Positions 26,457-36,616 of a stretch of 43,535 nt of DNA are shown here, one piece after another (the first letter of the stretch is position 1; each line of letters begins with the position of its first letter). The stretch lies in assembly GCA_015655115.1 (NCBI GenBank), contig JAATFQ010000273.1, positions 1 to 43,535 on the forward strand, given 5' to 3'. The position numbers and the translations under genes are program-made. The notes under the pieces are model-generated. The model did not search any database. It was not told the DNA's origin and saw only the letters and a program-made list of their open reading frames with translations. Origin of the DNA: Sphingobacteriales bacterium. GTDB taxonomy: Bacteria; Bacteroidota; Bacteroidia; Sphingobacteriales; Sphingobacteriaceae.

Positions 26457-26569
26457 TATTTATTTTTTGATTTCATAGGTCGCAGGTCCCACACCCAGGC
26501 AATGTTGATATGTCGAAAAATAAATACTGTTTATTTTGATATTTCAGCTGTTTGAATTTAGTATATATT

Positions 26570-26577
26570 TACTTTTG
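26570..26577 (+). promoter_or_regulatory. Candidate -7 promoter element for rpiA
   Basis: TACTTTTG matches the Bacteroidota -7 consensus TAnnTTTG. A TTTG at 26551-26554 lies 15 bp upstream, shorter than the usual spacing of about 19-23 bp. It would give an untranslated leader of about 145 nt before the rpiA ATG. The remaining 26457-26728 region shows no gene. Confidence 0.35.
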
Positions 26578-26728
26578 TCGGGCATTAGTGTGATATGATC
26601 TTTCTAAGTTGTCTTTATCTATTTTAGGGTCCTGCCTGCTATTTTGTGCAGCACCGTTAGATGATAAAACTTTAGAGCATAAACGTTGCCTTTATATTTT
26701 AAACTTTAGCATTTTGAATACGCAAATA

Positions 26729-27409
26729 ATGGATATCAAAGATCTTGAAAAGAAGGTTGCAGCACTTGAAGCTGTTAAGTATATTAAAAACAATGATATT
26801 GTAGGATTAGGTACGGGTTCTACTGCCTTTTTTGCTATCGAGGCGGTAGCGGAATTGGTGAAGAATGGCTTAAAGATTAAGGCTGTGCCTACCTCCGAAC
26901 ATACAGCAACCCTCGCTACTTCACTGGGCATTGAATTGCTCGACATGAAAGATGTACATACTATTGATATTACTATTGACGGAGCTGATGAATTTGACAG
27001 TTCCCTAAATCTGATCAAAGGCGGGGGAGGTGCACATTTCAGGGAGAAAATTATAGCCTCGTTGACCAAAAAGGAAATCATTATTGCTGATTCTGGAAAG
27101 CAGGTAGAAATGCTGGGCAAATTTAAAGTTCCGCTTGAAGTAGTACCTATGGCGCTGAATTATGTGATGCAGGAGCTGAGAAAGTTAAATGGAATGGGAG
27201 CAGTGCGCCTAAAAAATGGTATTCCGTTTATTACTGATAACGGCAACTATATCGTTGATGGCGATTTTGGCCTCATCAGTCACCCTGCGCTTTTGTCCGA
27301 AAATCTCAATCAGGTAGATGGTATCCTTGCGCACGGCTTATTTGTCAATTTGACGGCGATAGTTATTATGGGAAAAGGAAAGGAAACCGTAACTTACGTC
27401 AGACACTGA
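26729..27409 (+). CDS. rpiA: Ribose-5-phosphate isomerase A
   Basis: This 226-residue enzyme interconverts ribose 5-phosphate and ribulose 5-phosphate in the pentose phosphate pathway. Seen: the phosphate-binding loop GLGTGSTAFFAIE near residue 25, the catalytic acid motif TIDGADEFD, the loop KGGGGAHFREK, and the C-terminal LAHGLFVNL. The length is normal for the family. An upstream in-frame start at 26609 would add 40 residues unlike any RpiA, so the ATG at 26729 (MDIKDLEKK) is preferred. An acetyltransferase gene follows after 5 bp, suggesting one transcript. Confidence 0.96.
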   Translation: MDIKDLEKKVAALEAVKYIKNNDIVGLGTGSTAFFAIEAVAELVKNGLKIKAVPTSEHTATLATSLGIELLDMKDVHTIDITIDGADEFDSSLNLIKGGGGAHFREKIIASLTKKEIIIADSGKQVEMLGKFKVPLEVVPMALNYVMQELRKLNGMGAVRLKNGIPFITDNGNYIVDGDFGLISHPALLSENLNQVDGILAHGLFVNLTAIVIMGKGKETVTYVRH

Positions 27410-27414
27410 TAACG

Positions 27415-27981
27415 ATGCTCAAAATTAGTTTCAACCCTTTTCCGTGTTTAGAATCCGACCGGCTTTATTTGCGGCAGATTACTACAAAAGATGTAAACGA
27501 AGTATTTGAGCTGAGGTCCAGTGCCGAAATCATGAAATATATACCCCGCCCTCTGGCGAAGACGAAACATGATGCCCTTGATTTTATCGACCTTGTGAAT
27601 AAATCGGCAAAGGATAATGAATCTATAAACTGGGCAATTACGCTTAAAAAGGATAATGTGCTTATTGGTATGGCGTGCCTGATCCGGATGCAGCCTCAAA
27701 ACTACAGATCGGAAATAGGATATATTCTTCATCCCGATTTACATGGTAAAGGGATTATGAATGAAGCTGTTGCCCTGGTGATCGATTATGCCTTTAATAC
27801 GCTCCATTTTCATTCTTTAGAAGCGGTGATTGATCCTGAAAACCGTGCGTCAGCAAATGTGCTGCTTAAACACGGCTTTGTAAAAGAGGGACATTTTAAA
27901 GAAAGCGGTTTTTATGAAGGACGTTTTCTGGATGCCGAAATTTATTCTTTGATCAATACGAAGCCTATTCCTGAGGTTTAA
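27415..27981 (+). CDS. GNAT-family N-acetyltransferase (RimJ/RimL-like)
   Basis: The 188-residue protein starts 5 bp after the rpiA stop. The GNAT pattern of the RimJ/RimL group is seen: LESDRLYLRQIT at the N-terminus, IGYILHPDLHGKGIMNEAV as the acetyl-CoA-binding motif A, and LEAVIDPENRASANVLLKHG followed by GFVKEGHFKES. It should acetylate an amine of a small molecule or protein N-terminus. The substrate is unknown, and pairing with rpiA is probably a shared transcript rather than a shared pathway. Confidence 0.93.
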   Translation: MLKISFNPFPCLESDRLYLRQITTKDVNEVFELRSSAEIMKYIPRPLAKTKHDALDFIDLVNKSAKDNESINWAITLKKDNVLIGMACLIRMQPQNYRSEIGYILHPDLHGKGIMNEAVALVIDYAFNTLHFHSLEAVIDPENRASANVLLKHGFVKEGHFKESGFYEGRFLDAEIYSLINTKPIPEV

Positions 27982-28128
27982 CGCTATCTTTCAGGCTTCT
28001 TTTGTTGTAAATTGATTAAAATATTTGCAATAGCCTGCTGCTTGCTGCCGATCCAGCTAAAAAAGAATATTACTAAATAATAAAATCAATTTAAAAATAC
28101 CGTTATAAAAGACAAATACGATTAAAGA

Positions 28129-29475
28129 ATGGAATGGAAATCTTTGTTATCTGCAAAACGTTGGGGAAGTGATAATGCAAACTATATTGAAGACGACAAT
28201 GCACGCTCCCAGTTTCAGCGGGACTATGACAGACTGATTTTTTCTTCTCCATTCAGAAGGCTGCAGAATAAAACCCAGGTATTCCCTCTTCCGGGCAGCG
28301 TATTTGTTCATAACAGGCTCACACATAGTCTGGAAGTAGCAAGTGTAGGCCGTTCATTAGGGCGTATCTTTTACAACAGATATAAGAAGGATAATCCTCA
28401 GCTCGATGAGGAAATGCCATTAATCAGCGAAGTTGGCAATATTGTTGCTGCTGCCTGTCTGGCACACGATCTGGGGAACCCTGCTTTTGGACATTCTGGT
28501 GAAGCCGCAATTTCAAGATATTTTACAGACGGAGATGGAAAAGCATATGAGGATATGGTAAGCCCCTGTCAGTGGAAAGACCTGATTAACTTTGAAGGAA
28601 ATGCAAATGCGATCAGGATCCTGACGCATCCGTTTAAGGGTAAGGGATTGGGTGCATACTCGTTAACCTATTCAACCATTGCTGCTATTGGCAAATATCC
28701 CTGTGCTTCAATTGCAGGTAAGCAAAAGGGAATTCTCCACAGAAAGAAATACGGATTTTTCCAGTCGGAGCAGGATACCTACAGAAAAATTGCCGATGAG
28801 CTGAAAATTGAAAAGGAGAGTGACGATCCGCTGATTTATAAGCGCCACCCACTTACTTTCTTAGTAGAGGCTGCGGATGACATTTGTTATAATATAATAG
28901 ATCTGGAAGATGCGCACCGCTTAAAAATCCTGTCGTATGAAGAAGTCAGAGCCTTACTTTTCCCGTTATGCAACGATCCTAATATCGATGCACGACTTGA
29001 AAAAGACCAGGCAGATGATGATGCAAAAGTGAGCCTGATGCGAGCCAAAGCTATTAATACCCTGACGTTGGAATGTTCCAGGATTTTTTACGAAGCGCAG
29101 ACAGAGATTCTGGCGGGCGATTATAACCAGAGCTTGACAGATGCTCTGCCAGCAGAATACCTGACAGCCTGGAAAAATATTGAGAAGATTTCGGTAGAGA
29201 AAATATACAATTATGCAGCCGTTATCCATAAGGAAGTGGCTGGTTATAAAGTAATGGCTGGTTTACTGGAGGAGTTTGTCCCTGCTTTGTTATTAAATAA
29301 TACCCATTATTATCAAAAGCTGGTGCAGCTGATTCCTTCACAATTTCACACCGATCAGACAGATGCTTATTCCCGTATACAGAGTGTACTGGATTTCGTT
29401 TCGGGCATGACGGATTTGTATGCTGTGGATTTGTACAGTAAGATCAAGGGAATATCGTTCCCATCTATAAATTAA
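28129..29475 (+). CDS. dgt: Deoxyguanosinetriphosphate triphosphohydrolase (HD domain)
   Basis: The 448-residue protein carries the dGTPase signatures: [18 protein letters not shown] near residue 40, [18 protein letters not shown] with the first metal His, and the HD motif [14 protein letters not shown]. These ligate the metal that splits dGTP into deoxyguanosine and tripolyphosphate. The C-terminal part has [17 protein letters not shown], another family hallmark. It is cytoplasmic and controls dNTP pools. It is a single gene whose end faces the TlpA-like gene, with a hairpin between them. Confidence 0.93.
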   Translation: MEWKSLLSAKRWGSDNANYIEDDNARSQFQRDYDRLIFSSPFRRLQNKTQVFPLPGSVFVHNRLTHSLEVASVGRSLGRIFYNRYKKDNPQLDEEMPLISEVGNIVAAACLAHDLGNPAFGHSGEAAISRYFTDGDGKAYEDMVSPCQWKDLINFEGNANAIRILTHPFKGKGLGAYSLTYSTIAAIGKYPCASIAGKQKGILHRKKYGFFQSEQDTYRKIADELKIEKESDDPLIYKRHPLTFLVEAADDICYNIIDLEDAHRLKILSYEEVRALLFPLCNDPNIDARLEKDQADDDAKVSLMRAKAINTLTLECSRIFYEAQTEILAGDYNQSLTDALPAEYLTAWKNIEKISVEKIYNYAAVIHKEVAGYKVMAGLLEEFVPALLLNNTHYYQKLVQLIPSQFHTDQTDAYSRIQSVLDFVSGMTDLYAVDLYSKIKGISFPSIN

Positions 29476-29639
29476 TCAATTTAAGTTTAATTGCTAAAAG
29501 CTATTCATGAGGGTACAGCCAAAGTCAATTATTTTGTGGGGATGGCTGAAAATACGAAACGTGTTGAGCTTGTACTTATAACGGGTTATCCTATAATGCA
29601 ATTCATTTAAGTTATAAAGGCTTGTTTGTAAGCAATTAA

Positions 29640-29665
29640 ACCCCGGCTTTAAATCAGGCCAGGGT
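29640..29665. terminator. Weak hairpin between convergent dgt and thioredoxin-like genes
   Basis: ACCCCGGC (29640-29647) pairs with GCCAGGGT (29658-29665) at seven of eight positions. The following bases (CTTAGTTGT on +, TTAATTGC on -) give only poor U-runs. Its place 22 bp beyond the stop of the - strand gene and 165 bp after dgt fits a terminator for one or both genes. Confidence 0.5.
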
Positions 29666-29687
29666 CTTAGTTGTAATATTTTTCTAA

Positions 29688-31604
29688 TTATTTCTTATTA
29701 TCCAGTAATATTTCGATTTGCGCGGTCAGCTTATTTTCCATTGCTGCGCCCTCAAAACCTATGGTCCTAAACTGCAATTTGCCTTCCTTATCCAGTAAAG
29801 CAACCGTTGGAATTAAGTTAAAGCCAACTTTTTCACTGATGTCGGGGTCAGTATTAAAGTATAAGGGGAAAGTATATTTTTTATTTTGCTTTGCCCATCC
29901 TTTTGCATCTTCGATAGTATTTCTTGCTCCGCTATTGATGACCATAAAGATCACATTTGGGTTATTTTTATAGAGGTTATATACTTTTTGCAAATAAGGG
30001 AGTTCTTCCATGCAGGGGATACACCATGTGGCCCAGAAGTCCATCACGACTACTTTGTTTTTTAGCAGTTGCTTATCCAGCGCTTTTCCGTTAAGGTCAA
30101 CTATTCCGTTCAGCTCCGGTCCTTCTTTGTGTAGTAGCTGCTTTTTGATCACTTCACGTAATTTAAGCTGATACCTTACGTTCAGTTCTTTCATTTTCAG
30201 AGCAAACTCTTCCTCCGTTTTATCCAGTTTAAGAAAACTGGTTTTGGCGTTTCGTAAGGCAAGACTATCATCAGGCACCTGAAGCAGTATTTCCCAGCTG
30301 GAGTTGTAAGCTTCCTGAAAATGACCGGTAGCGCTATAAACACGGGTTACCTGGTGCAGGACTTCAGGAGAATTAGCCATACCTGCCGCTTCTCCGGCAT
30401 ATTTAAGTGCAGATAAAGTGTCTTTTAATAATAATTTATTTAAGGCCATCATTGCAGTCAAACTTGCTTTTTCTTCCCTGATTTTTTTTGTGCGTACGCT
30501 GTCCGCTACGTAAGAAGGGATATAGCCAAACTCCGGAAAAAAGCGGATGATACCAACAGGATACTGATCAACTACTTTTAAAGCCCTGTTGATATAGCTT
30601 ATTGCTGTGTCGGGTGCCAGTTGGTTTACTGTTAAAGTTTCAGCGATGCCTTTTAGTCGCGCCGGTGTATTCGGGTTTTGCTCCCTGCTCAAATCAGGCA
30701 AGTGCAATAATGCTTTTTTCTCCTCTTTCTGTGCTGCATATAGCTCAAATAGCTGGAAGTGGATGTCGGTAAATTCTTCGTCCCGTGACTTCCCTTCATC
30801 CTTCAGTGCATTTTCAAGGACACGGATGGTTGTCGCTGTATCTTTTCCTTTGGTAGCCGCAGTGATCATAAACTCTTTCGCTACAGACGATTTAGGGAAG
30901 CGCTGTGCGATTACTTTGCGTACAGAATCAAGCCTGCTCTTTTCGTCAATAATGAGGTATCCCATAGTAACAAGGTTGATATTACCCATCACAGTCGGGT
31001 TTTCCTCTAATTTCGCGGCAATTATCTTTCTCGCTTCATTTCTAAACCTGAGTTGTTCAGCTGGTGTTTTGGCAAGGCTCATCTTGTTGTTCAGCAGCCG
31101 TATCTTAGCTTCATAATTATCGGGATAAAGAGCCAGTTCTTTGTTCAGTGTTTCCTGCACCAGTAAAGGCACCTGGGGAGATTTCCCTAACTGTGCGCCA
31201 AGACTGTAAGATTCATGGAGGTAGCTGCTTTTTACCCTTTTATTACCATCATAAACCGCTATAGCATAATGTCTGCCGCTTGCCATTTTATCTATTAACG
31301 TGCCGCTTTGAAAATAAAAAGTAGCATAAGTAGCATAACGCTGTAATTTAAATGTGGCCACCCAGTCGCCCCCCTTTTTCTCCATGGGCAGTACCCATGG
31401 AAGTTCATAGAAGGTAGAGTAGGTAAATACCATGTTCATCGATCTGGCATCCGTGCCGATGACAGCGCCAGCTGCACTGGAATGATAAGTCACAGTAACC
31501 AGTTCGCCGCGCTGCGGCTGCGCAGGTTTAATCTCTACAACCTGCCCTTTTAGATGCCATGAGGAAACTAAAAGGGTGATACAGCATATGATTAGTTTTT
31601 TCAT
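29688..31604 (-). CDS. TlpA-like thioredoxin-domain protein with helical N-terminal region
   Basis: The 638-residue exported protein has a signal peptide (MKKLIICCITLLVSSWHLKG). An N-terminal beta part (about 25-140) is followed by a long TPR-like helical middle (about 150-480). The C-terminal TlpA/AhpC-TSA thioredoxin domain (about 505-638) carries the redox motif WATWCIPCMEEL (Cys528, Cys531) and the cis-Pro loop LIPTVALLD. It should reduce or exchange disulfides in the periplasm. It is the last gene of the sigma-FecR-SusC-SusD operon, 17 bp after SusD. That position is common for such redoxins in this phylum, and their partner is not established. The middle region may bind a protein or peptide; that is inference. 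Confidence 0.92.
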   Translation of the reverse strand: MKKLIICCITLLVSSWHLKGQVVEIKPAQPQRGELVTVTYHSSAAGAVIGTDARSMNMVFTYSTFYELPWVLPMEKKGGDWVATFKLQRYATYATFYFQSGTLIDKMASGRHYAIAVYDGNKRVKSSYLHESYSLGAQLGKSPQVPLLVQETLNKELALYPDNYEAKIRLLNNKMSLAKTPAEQLRFRNEARKIIAAKLEENPTVMGNINLVTMGYLIIDEKSRLDSVRKVIAQRFPKSSVAKEFMITAATKGKDTATTIRVLENALKDEGKSRDEEFTDIHFQLFELYAAQKEEKKALLHLPDLSREQNPNTPARLKGIAETLTVNQLAPDTAISYINRALKVVDQYPVGIIRFFPEFGYIPSYVADSVRTKKIREEKASLTAMMALNKLLLKDTLSALKYAGEAAGMANSPEVLHQVTRVYSATGHFQEAYNSSWEILLQVPDDSLALRNAKTSFLKLDKTEEEFALKMKELNVRYQLKLREVIKKQLLHKEGPELNGIVDLNGKALDKQLLKNKVVVMDFWATWCIPCMEELPYLQKVYNLYKNNPNVIFMVINSGARNTIEDAKGWAKQNKKYTFPLYFNTDPDISEKVGFNLIPTVALLDKEGKLQFRTIGFEGAAMENKLTAQIEILLDNKK

Positions 31605-31621
31605 AAGGCTTAGTGCTTAAT

Positions 31622-33073
31622 TTAATTATAGCCTGGGTTTTGAACCATGTTCGGATTAGTACGCATCACTTCAATCGGGATGGGGAACAGCAATGCTGTA
31701 GATTTCCATGAAGGCTTGCTTAGCGGCAATATATCATCAGCCCTTGTTTTTGCCGGGTCACCGGAAACGCTTTTCCATCTTTTCAGATCGAACCACCTGT
31801 GTCCCCATTCTGCGAATAACTCTACCCTGCGTTCCTGCTCGACCTGTGTCATGGCTATACCGGGCGTAGTGGCTACCACTAATGGAGGCAAGCCGGCCCT
31901 GTCCCGGATAATGTTTAAGTCGTTCGCTGCATCTGATAACTTATTCAGGCGTACTCTTGCTTCTGCACGGATTAAATAAGCTTCTGCAAATCTCAATACC
32001 ATAGAATATTCCGTTACTGCAGCTCCTGAAGCGCCAACTCTTACTTTATATTTATAGGGGAAATAATGTGTGGTAAACGGTGCCGTTGTAGTCGTATAAC
32101 TTCCTACCCAATTGCTGAAACGCTTGTCGCCCTCTTCAAATCCTGTTTCCAATCCGTAGGTTCCTTTGGTCAGTCTATAAAATGGAGATCCATTTGAGAT
32201 GAAGGTGTTTCCTTCCCATGTATTCCTTCCGCCCAGTGTATTAACTACCTGAAGTTGCCAAACAGCTTCATTGGAATTTTTAAGGAAAACTTTAGTCATA
32301 TGCCCGGCATTATTGGGATCCGCATTCTTTAAAATAGAGTACTGTGAAGTGGTTTCGATAACTTCAGCAGATTCTGTTTCTGCCATTGCATACTCTTCCG
32401 TGTACAGGTACGCTCTTGAAAGCAATAGTGTAGCAGCTGTTTTATTTGGCCTTGTGCGCTCGGCAGAGCCCGGATATGCTGCAACGAGCAGCTGCTTCGC
32501 CTCCTTCAGATCCTGGATGATGGAGGCATAAACTTCCTCTTTGGAGGTCCTGGCCTTGCTGGTATTATTCAGCACATCTGTATCGAGTATCAGTGGCACA
32601 TCACCAAAGAAATTGACAAGGTAGAAATAGCAAAAGGCTCTCATAAATTTTGCTTCGCCCAGCAATTGGTTTTTTACTGCTGGCGTGAGCGTAGTAGAAG
32701 CCGTGACGCCTTCAATCACCGCATTTGAGCGATAAATAAAGTTGTAAGGCGAGGACCACATTAGTCCGACATAGCCATTACCTGTTGTCAGTGCATTGTT
32801 TTTAAACTCATCAAAGTTTGCCAGTACGGAAGCATACACAAACTCATCAGCATACATGGCACAGGTGAAAGTCGTAAGTACATTTGCAAACTGATAATTA
32901 GAAGCATTCATGTCGCTGTAAATCCCTACCATTGCTGCGGTGGCAGTTGCATCAGATTTAAACACAGTACCTGTAGCCAGCTGATCCTTTGGATCTTCGA
33001 TTTCCACATATTCTTTACAGGATAGCATCATGCTGATCAAGGTAATCGATAGTATATAATAAATAATTTTCAT
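31622..33073 (-). CDS. SusD/RagB-like outer-membrane lipoprotein
   Basis: The 483-residue protein has a lipoprotein signal (ITLISMMLSCKEYVEIEDP, Cys19). The acidic residues after Cys resemble the Bacteroidota lipoprotein export signal for surface display. The SusD fold shows GEAKFMRAFCYFYLVNFFGDVPL and, near the end, FAEAYLIRAEARVRL and ERRVELFAEWGHRWFDLKRW. It is the binding partner of the STN-SusC encoded 94 bp upstream. No hydrolase is present nearby, so its ligand cannot be guessed from context; peptides, glycans and chelates all remain possible. Confidence 0.96.
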   Translation of the reverse strand: MKIIYYILSITLISMMLSCKEYVEIEDPKDQLATGTVFKSDATATAAMVGIYSDMNASNYQFANVLTTFTCAMYADEFVYASVLANFDEFKNNALTTGNGYVGLMWSSPYNFIYRSNAVIEGVTASTTLTPAVKNQLLGEAKFMRAFCYFYLVNFFGDVPLILDTDVLNNTSKARTSKEEVYASIIQDLKEAKQLLVAAYPGSAERTRPNKTAATLLLSRAYLYTEEYAMAETESAEVIETTSQYSILKNADPNNAGHMTKVFLKNSNEAVWQLQVVNTLGGRNTWEGNTFISNGSPFYRLTKGTYGLETGFEEGDKRFSNWVGSYTTTTAPFTTHYFPYKYKVRVGASGAAVTEYSMVLRFAEAYLIRAEARVRLNKLSDAANDLNIIRDRAGLPPLVVATTPGIAMTQVEQERRVELFAEWGHRWFDLKRWKSVSGDPAKTRADDILPLSKPSWKSTALLFPIPIEVMRTNPNMVQNPGYN

Positions 33074-33167
33074 GTTCCTAATATTTTAATGGTGATGAAG
33101 CGATCATAACAGAAATGCGCTTTGTAAATAATGATTTTATGCGTTACTTAAGCAATTTCAATTAACG

Positions 33168-36100
33168 TTAAAATGATACCTGCAAACCCGCCGTATAGAT
33201 ACTTACAGGTGGCAATGCATATCCTTTTGTCTCCGGATCAAAGCCATCGTATGAAGTAATGGTGAACAGGTTCTGTCCTTGGATGTACATAGTGATGTTA
33301 TTGAATTTCCAGCTTTTCAGCAGATCTTTAAAATTATATTTAAGGGAAACATTCTTCAGCCTGATAAAAGAAGCATCGCCCCAGTTCGCATTCGATAAAC
33401 GGTAGTTGTTTTGATAAGCGGTGTACGTTGGTTTTCCTGCCGTTGCACTCGCACCTGGAACTGTTGCCGGAATACCTGGTGTAGTCCATCTGTCCAATGC
33501 GCTAAGATCTTTATTTCTGAGTGGATAACCGTTGGAATAACTCAGGTAACCGTAGTTTAAACCAGGGCCATCTTGTTTCACGAACTGGAAGAAGAAATCA
33601 AAACTGAAGTTTTTATAGGAAAAACTGTTTTGCAGACCACCATAAAACTTAGGCATTGTGTTTCCAATGACCACCAGATCCGCGGGATCTGAAATCACTT
33701 TGTCCCCATTCACATCCCTGAATTCAGGTACACCGGTTTGTTCATTTACGCCCAGATAGTCAAATCCCATTACAATTGATAAAGGCTGACCGATTACATA
33801 TTTTGTGGCATTGCCTGAGTTGATCAGATTTGGATATTCCAGTAATTTATTATTCGCTATAGTTAGATTGAACGAGGTATTCCAGGAGAAATTCTTTCCT
33901 GTAATATTCACCGAGCTCAGCTCAAATTCCCAGCCTTTATTCTGTACCAGGGCGGGAAGGTTAGCCTGATAACTGGTAAAGCCCGATTGAGATGATAGTG
34001 TGCTTCCGATGAGCTGGTTATTTGAGCGGTTTCTATAGAAATTTGAGGTGAATAATAATCTTTCATTAAAAAAACCCAGGTCAATCCCTGCTTCTATTTT
34101 CTTGTTCACTTCCCAGCTATAGTTCGGATTCGGGAAACGACTTGGTGATATACCGCCAATACCTCCATATGGATAGGGTGTAGATGACCAGCTGTCTAAA
34201 AACTGATAATCTCCGATCTGGTCGTTACCCACTGTACCGAAACTTCCCCTTAACTTACCAAAGCTTAAGAAAGACAGTTTATCTTTAATAAAGCTTTCAT
34301 TGCTGAACAACCATGCGGCACCTACGGCACCAAAATTTCCAAACCGGTTATTGGGACCAAATTTAGAGGACCCATCTCTTCGGAAAGTACCATTAATAAT
34401 GTATTTTTCATCCCAGTTATAGGTGAGTCGTCCAAAAACTGAAGTATAACGGTATTTGGTATAGCTGTATGTTCTGGCAGTAAGAAGTGTCGCTGCTTTA
34501 ATATTTTCCAATTGTTCATCGCTCGAATAGCCACTCCCGGTCAGGCCTTCTGTTTCTCTGACACTGTGCTGCCAGGTTCCACCTACCAGTGCCGAGAGAT
34601 TTCCTTTTCCCAGCTTGAGCTGATAATCCAGCTGTGGTTCAACGATGTAGGAATTTAAACTGCCATCACCATAGTTCGCGCTGCTTCCTGTATAGGTCAG
34701 CGGATTGAAGCCCAATTTGGGAAGGGTCTGCGTTTGTTTCAGATCCATTCTGTTAAAACCTGCACTCACTTTGGCTTTTAAGCCTTTTATAAATTCATAG
34801 CTCAGGGTAGTATTCCCGAATATATTGGCTGTATTACTGATACTGGTCCGCTCAAAATAGGCCATTGGGTTTTGTTCATTTCCTATCCAGTAGTAGTTAC
34901 CTTGGGCATCATAGATAGGAAAATTCGGAGCCAGATTGAAAAAGCTCGTCACGTCACTTTGTAAGGTATTGTTCTCATCAAGAGTATATTTCAATGAACT
35001 GGTAAACTGGAACTTCTTGTCTACCGAACTATGGTTGAGCGACATATTCAGCGCACCTCTTTTATATCCAAGATTTCCTGGCAGTACAATTTTTTCATCG
35101 CGGTAAGTTCCGCTGATCAGGTAGTTGGTTTGTTCATCACCGCCGCGTAGTCCCAGCTGAATTTCGGAGAGATTTGCAGATTCGCCAATTAATATATCCT
35201 GCCAGTTCTGATCCAGGTTCTGATCCCATATTAAAAGATCAGGAGCTTGGGTCTCAGTAGGGTTAACGGCATCATTTGCATACGCCTCACGCCTCATGGC
35301 CAAATATTGAGCACCATTCAGCATGTCAACACGTTTGTTCAGGGAAGAAACGCCGGTATATATGTTTGCGGTGAATTCTGCCTTCCCTGCTTTTCCACGT
35401 TTTGTGGTAATTAAAATCACTCCGTTGGCGCCCCGCGATCCGTAAATTGCTGTCGCATCGGCATCTTTTAAAATGTCAATCTGTTCGATATCGGAAGGGT
35501 TGATACTTGATAAAGGACTTTGACTACCATTCGCGGCGGAAAACTGGCTTAAGCTTTCTGAAACAAATGGGACACCATCGACTATATATAAAGGTGCATT
35601 TCCCGATGAGATCGAATTTTGTCCCCTGAGTCGAACGTTGTAGCCCGATCCTGGATAACCGGTAACCGATGAGATATCCAGTCCGGCAACGCGGCCCTGC
35701 AAAGCGGCGAGAGGGTCACCTACGGGTTGGCTGCCAATTTGTTTTGCACTGACAGTAGTGACAGAGCCAGTATTCGTTCTTCTGGTAGTAGTTCCATAAC
35801 CAATAACGACCACAGCGTCAAGTGTACCCGCTTCAGGCTGCAAGGTAACCCTCATTGCAGCATCATTGGTGATATGTACTTCGACTGGAGAATAGCCTAC
35901 GTAGCTGAAAACCAACAAATCATTAATAGCCGCTCCGATTTTAAAGCTACCATTGTAATCTGTAATGGCAGAAATAGTTTTTCCCTTTACCTTTACAGAT
36001 ACCCCTGGCATAGGTTTTCCATTTTCATCGATGACAATTCCGGTGATCACCTGCTGCTCTATTTTCTCAGTGGCGGCAGGTACCGGTATTTCTTTAAAAA

Positions 36101-36491
36101 GGATGATGCTGTTATTGATCTGCTTATAAGAAATGCCAGTGCCCGACAGCAGTTCGTCAAGTGTACGCTGTACGGTGCGTTTTTCTGACTTCAGGCTAAT
36201 ATTTTTTACTGAAGAGAGCAACTCCTTTTTATAGGCAAACCTGAAGTCTGTCTGGCTTTCAATTTGGGATAATGCGGTTTTAAGCGTAACATTTTTGAGG
36301 CCAATATTGATATTGACTTCACTGAGTGATTGAGCTTTAGTTTCAGATGCCATGAGTCCACTTGCCGCGGTGAACATGGCTATCAGGATAATTGCGTTAA
36401 TTTTCATAAAAAATCCGAGTTTTTTAAAATTAAACGTAGCATTCAAAGCCGGTAAATACCGGCTTGCATAACGAGTAGAATTGTGATACAT
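33168..36491 (-). CDS. SusC-like TonB-dependent transducer-transporter with STN domain
   Basis: From ATG 36491 the protein has 1107 residues. After a long n-region and signal (MKINAIILIAMFTAASGLMA) there is an STN domain (about 60-125, LKTALSQIESQTDFRFAYKK). It is the contact point for FecR-type anti-sigma factors. A carboxypeptidase-like domain (about 145-225), the TonB-box region DAVVVIGYG, the plug (IRG-like signature VRLRGQNSISSGNAPLYIVDG) and a large barrel ending AGLQVSF follow. Other starts are TTG 36518 and ATG 36407; the last would leave a conventional short signal peptide. The upstream sigma and FecR genes and the STN domain together indicate substrate-triggered trans-envelope signalling. 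Confidence 0.95.
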   Translation of the reverse strand: MYHNSTRYASRYLPALNATFNFKKLGFFMKINAIILIAMFTAASGLMASETKAQSLSEVNINIGLKNVTLKTALSQIESQTDFRFAYKKELLSSVKNISLKSEKRTVQRTLDELLSGTGISYKQINNSIILFKEIPVPAATEKIEQQVITGIVIDENGKPMPGVSVKVKGKTISAITDYNGSFKIGAAINDLLVFSYVGYSPVEVHITNDAAMRVTLQPEAGTLDAVVVIGYGTTTRRTNTGSVTTVSAKQIGSQPVGDPLAALQGRVAGLDISSVTGYPGSGYNVRLRGQNSISSGNAPLYIVDGVPFVSESLSQFSAANGSQSPLSSINPSDIEQIDILKDADATAIYGSRGANGVILITTKRGKAGKAEFTANIYTGVSSLNKRVDMLNGAQYLAMRREAYANDAVNPTETQAPDLLIWDQNLDQNWQDILIGESANLSEIQLGLRGGDEQTNYLISGTYRDEKIVLPGNLGYKRGALNMSLNHSSVDKKFQFTSSLKYTLDENNTLQSDVTSFFNLAPNFPIYDAQGNYYWIGNEQNPMAYFERTSISNTANIFGNTTLSYEFIKGLKAKVSAGFNRMDLKQTQTLPKLGFNPLTYTGSSANYGDGSLNSYIVEPQLDYQLKLGKGNLSALVGGTWQHSVRETEGLTGSGYSSDEQLENIKAATLLTARTYSYTKYRYTSVFGRLTYNWDEKYIINGTFRRDGSSKFGPNNRFGNFGAVGAAWLFSNESFIKDKLSFLSFGKLRGSFGTVGNDQIGDYQFLDSWSSTPYPYGGIGGISPSRFPNPNYSWEVNKKIEAGIDLGFFNERLLFTSNFYRNRSNNQLIGSTLSSQSGFTSYQANLPALVQNKGWEFELSSVNITGKNFSWNTSFNLTIANNKLLEYPNLINSGNATKYVIGQPLSIVMGFDYLGVNEQTGVPEFRDVNGDKVISDPADLVVIGNTMPKFYGGLQNSFSYKNFSFDFFFQFVKQDGPGLNYGYLSYSNGYPLRNKDLSALDRWTTPGIPATVPGASATAGKPTYTAYQNNYRLSNANWGDASFIRLKNVSLKYNFKDLLKSWKFNNITMYIQGQNLFTITSYDGFDPETKGYALPPVSIYTAGLQVSF

Positions 36492-36536
36492 TGCGTTGGT
36501 TTTAGGTTGTACATTCAAGAATTTAAGACCGCATTA

Positions 36537-36562
36537 CAAGCCCCAGCGGGAACTGGGGCTTG
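36537..36562. promoter_or_regulatory. Strong hairpin between fecR-like and susC-like genes
   Basis: CAAGCCCCAG (36537-36546) and CTGGGGCTTG (36553-36562) are perfect 10-bp arms around CGGGAA. On the + strand a T7 run (36564-36570) follows, the form of an intrinsic terminator, but no + strand gene ends here. On the - strand, which carries the operon, the hairpin is preceded by A7 and has no U-run. It may therefore act as an RNA processing or stability element between fecR and susC, or stop antisense transcripts. Confidence 0.75.
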
Positions 36563-36616
36563 CTTTTTTTCGGCAAGGGGTTTAATCAGGGAGGATATTT
36601 CATATTTTTCATGTTT

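Noticed and set aside
26609..26728. Upstream extension of rpiA by 40 residues
   Set aside because: The added sequence is unlike the family and the ATG at 26729 gives the exact usual N-terminus.
30607..31116. 169-codon + strand frame within the TlpA-like gene
   Set aside because: It is Ser/Phe-rich and antisense to a well-supported gene; no motif is present.
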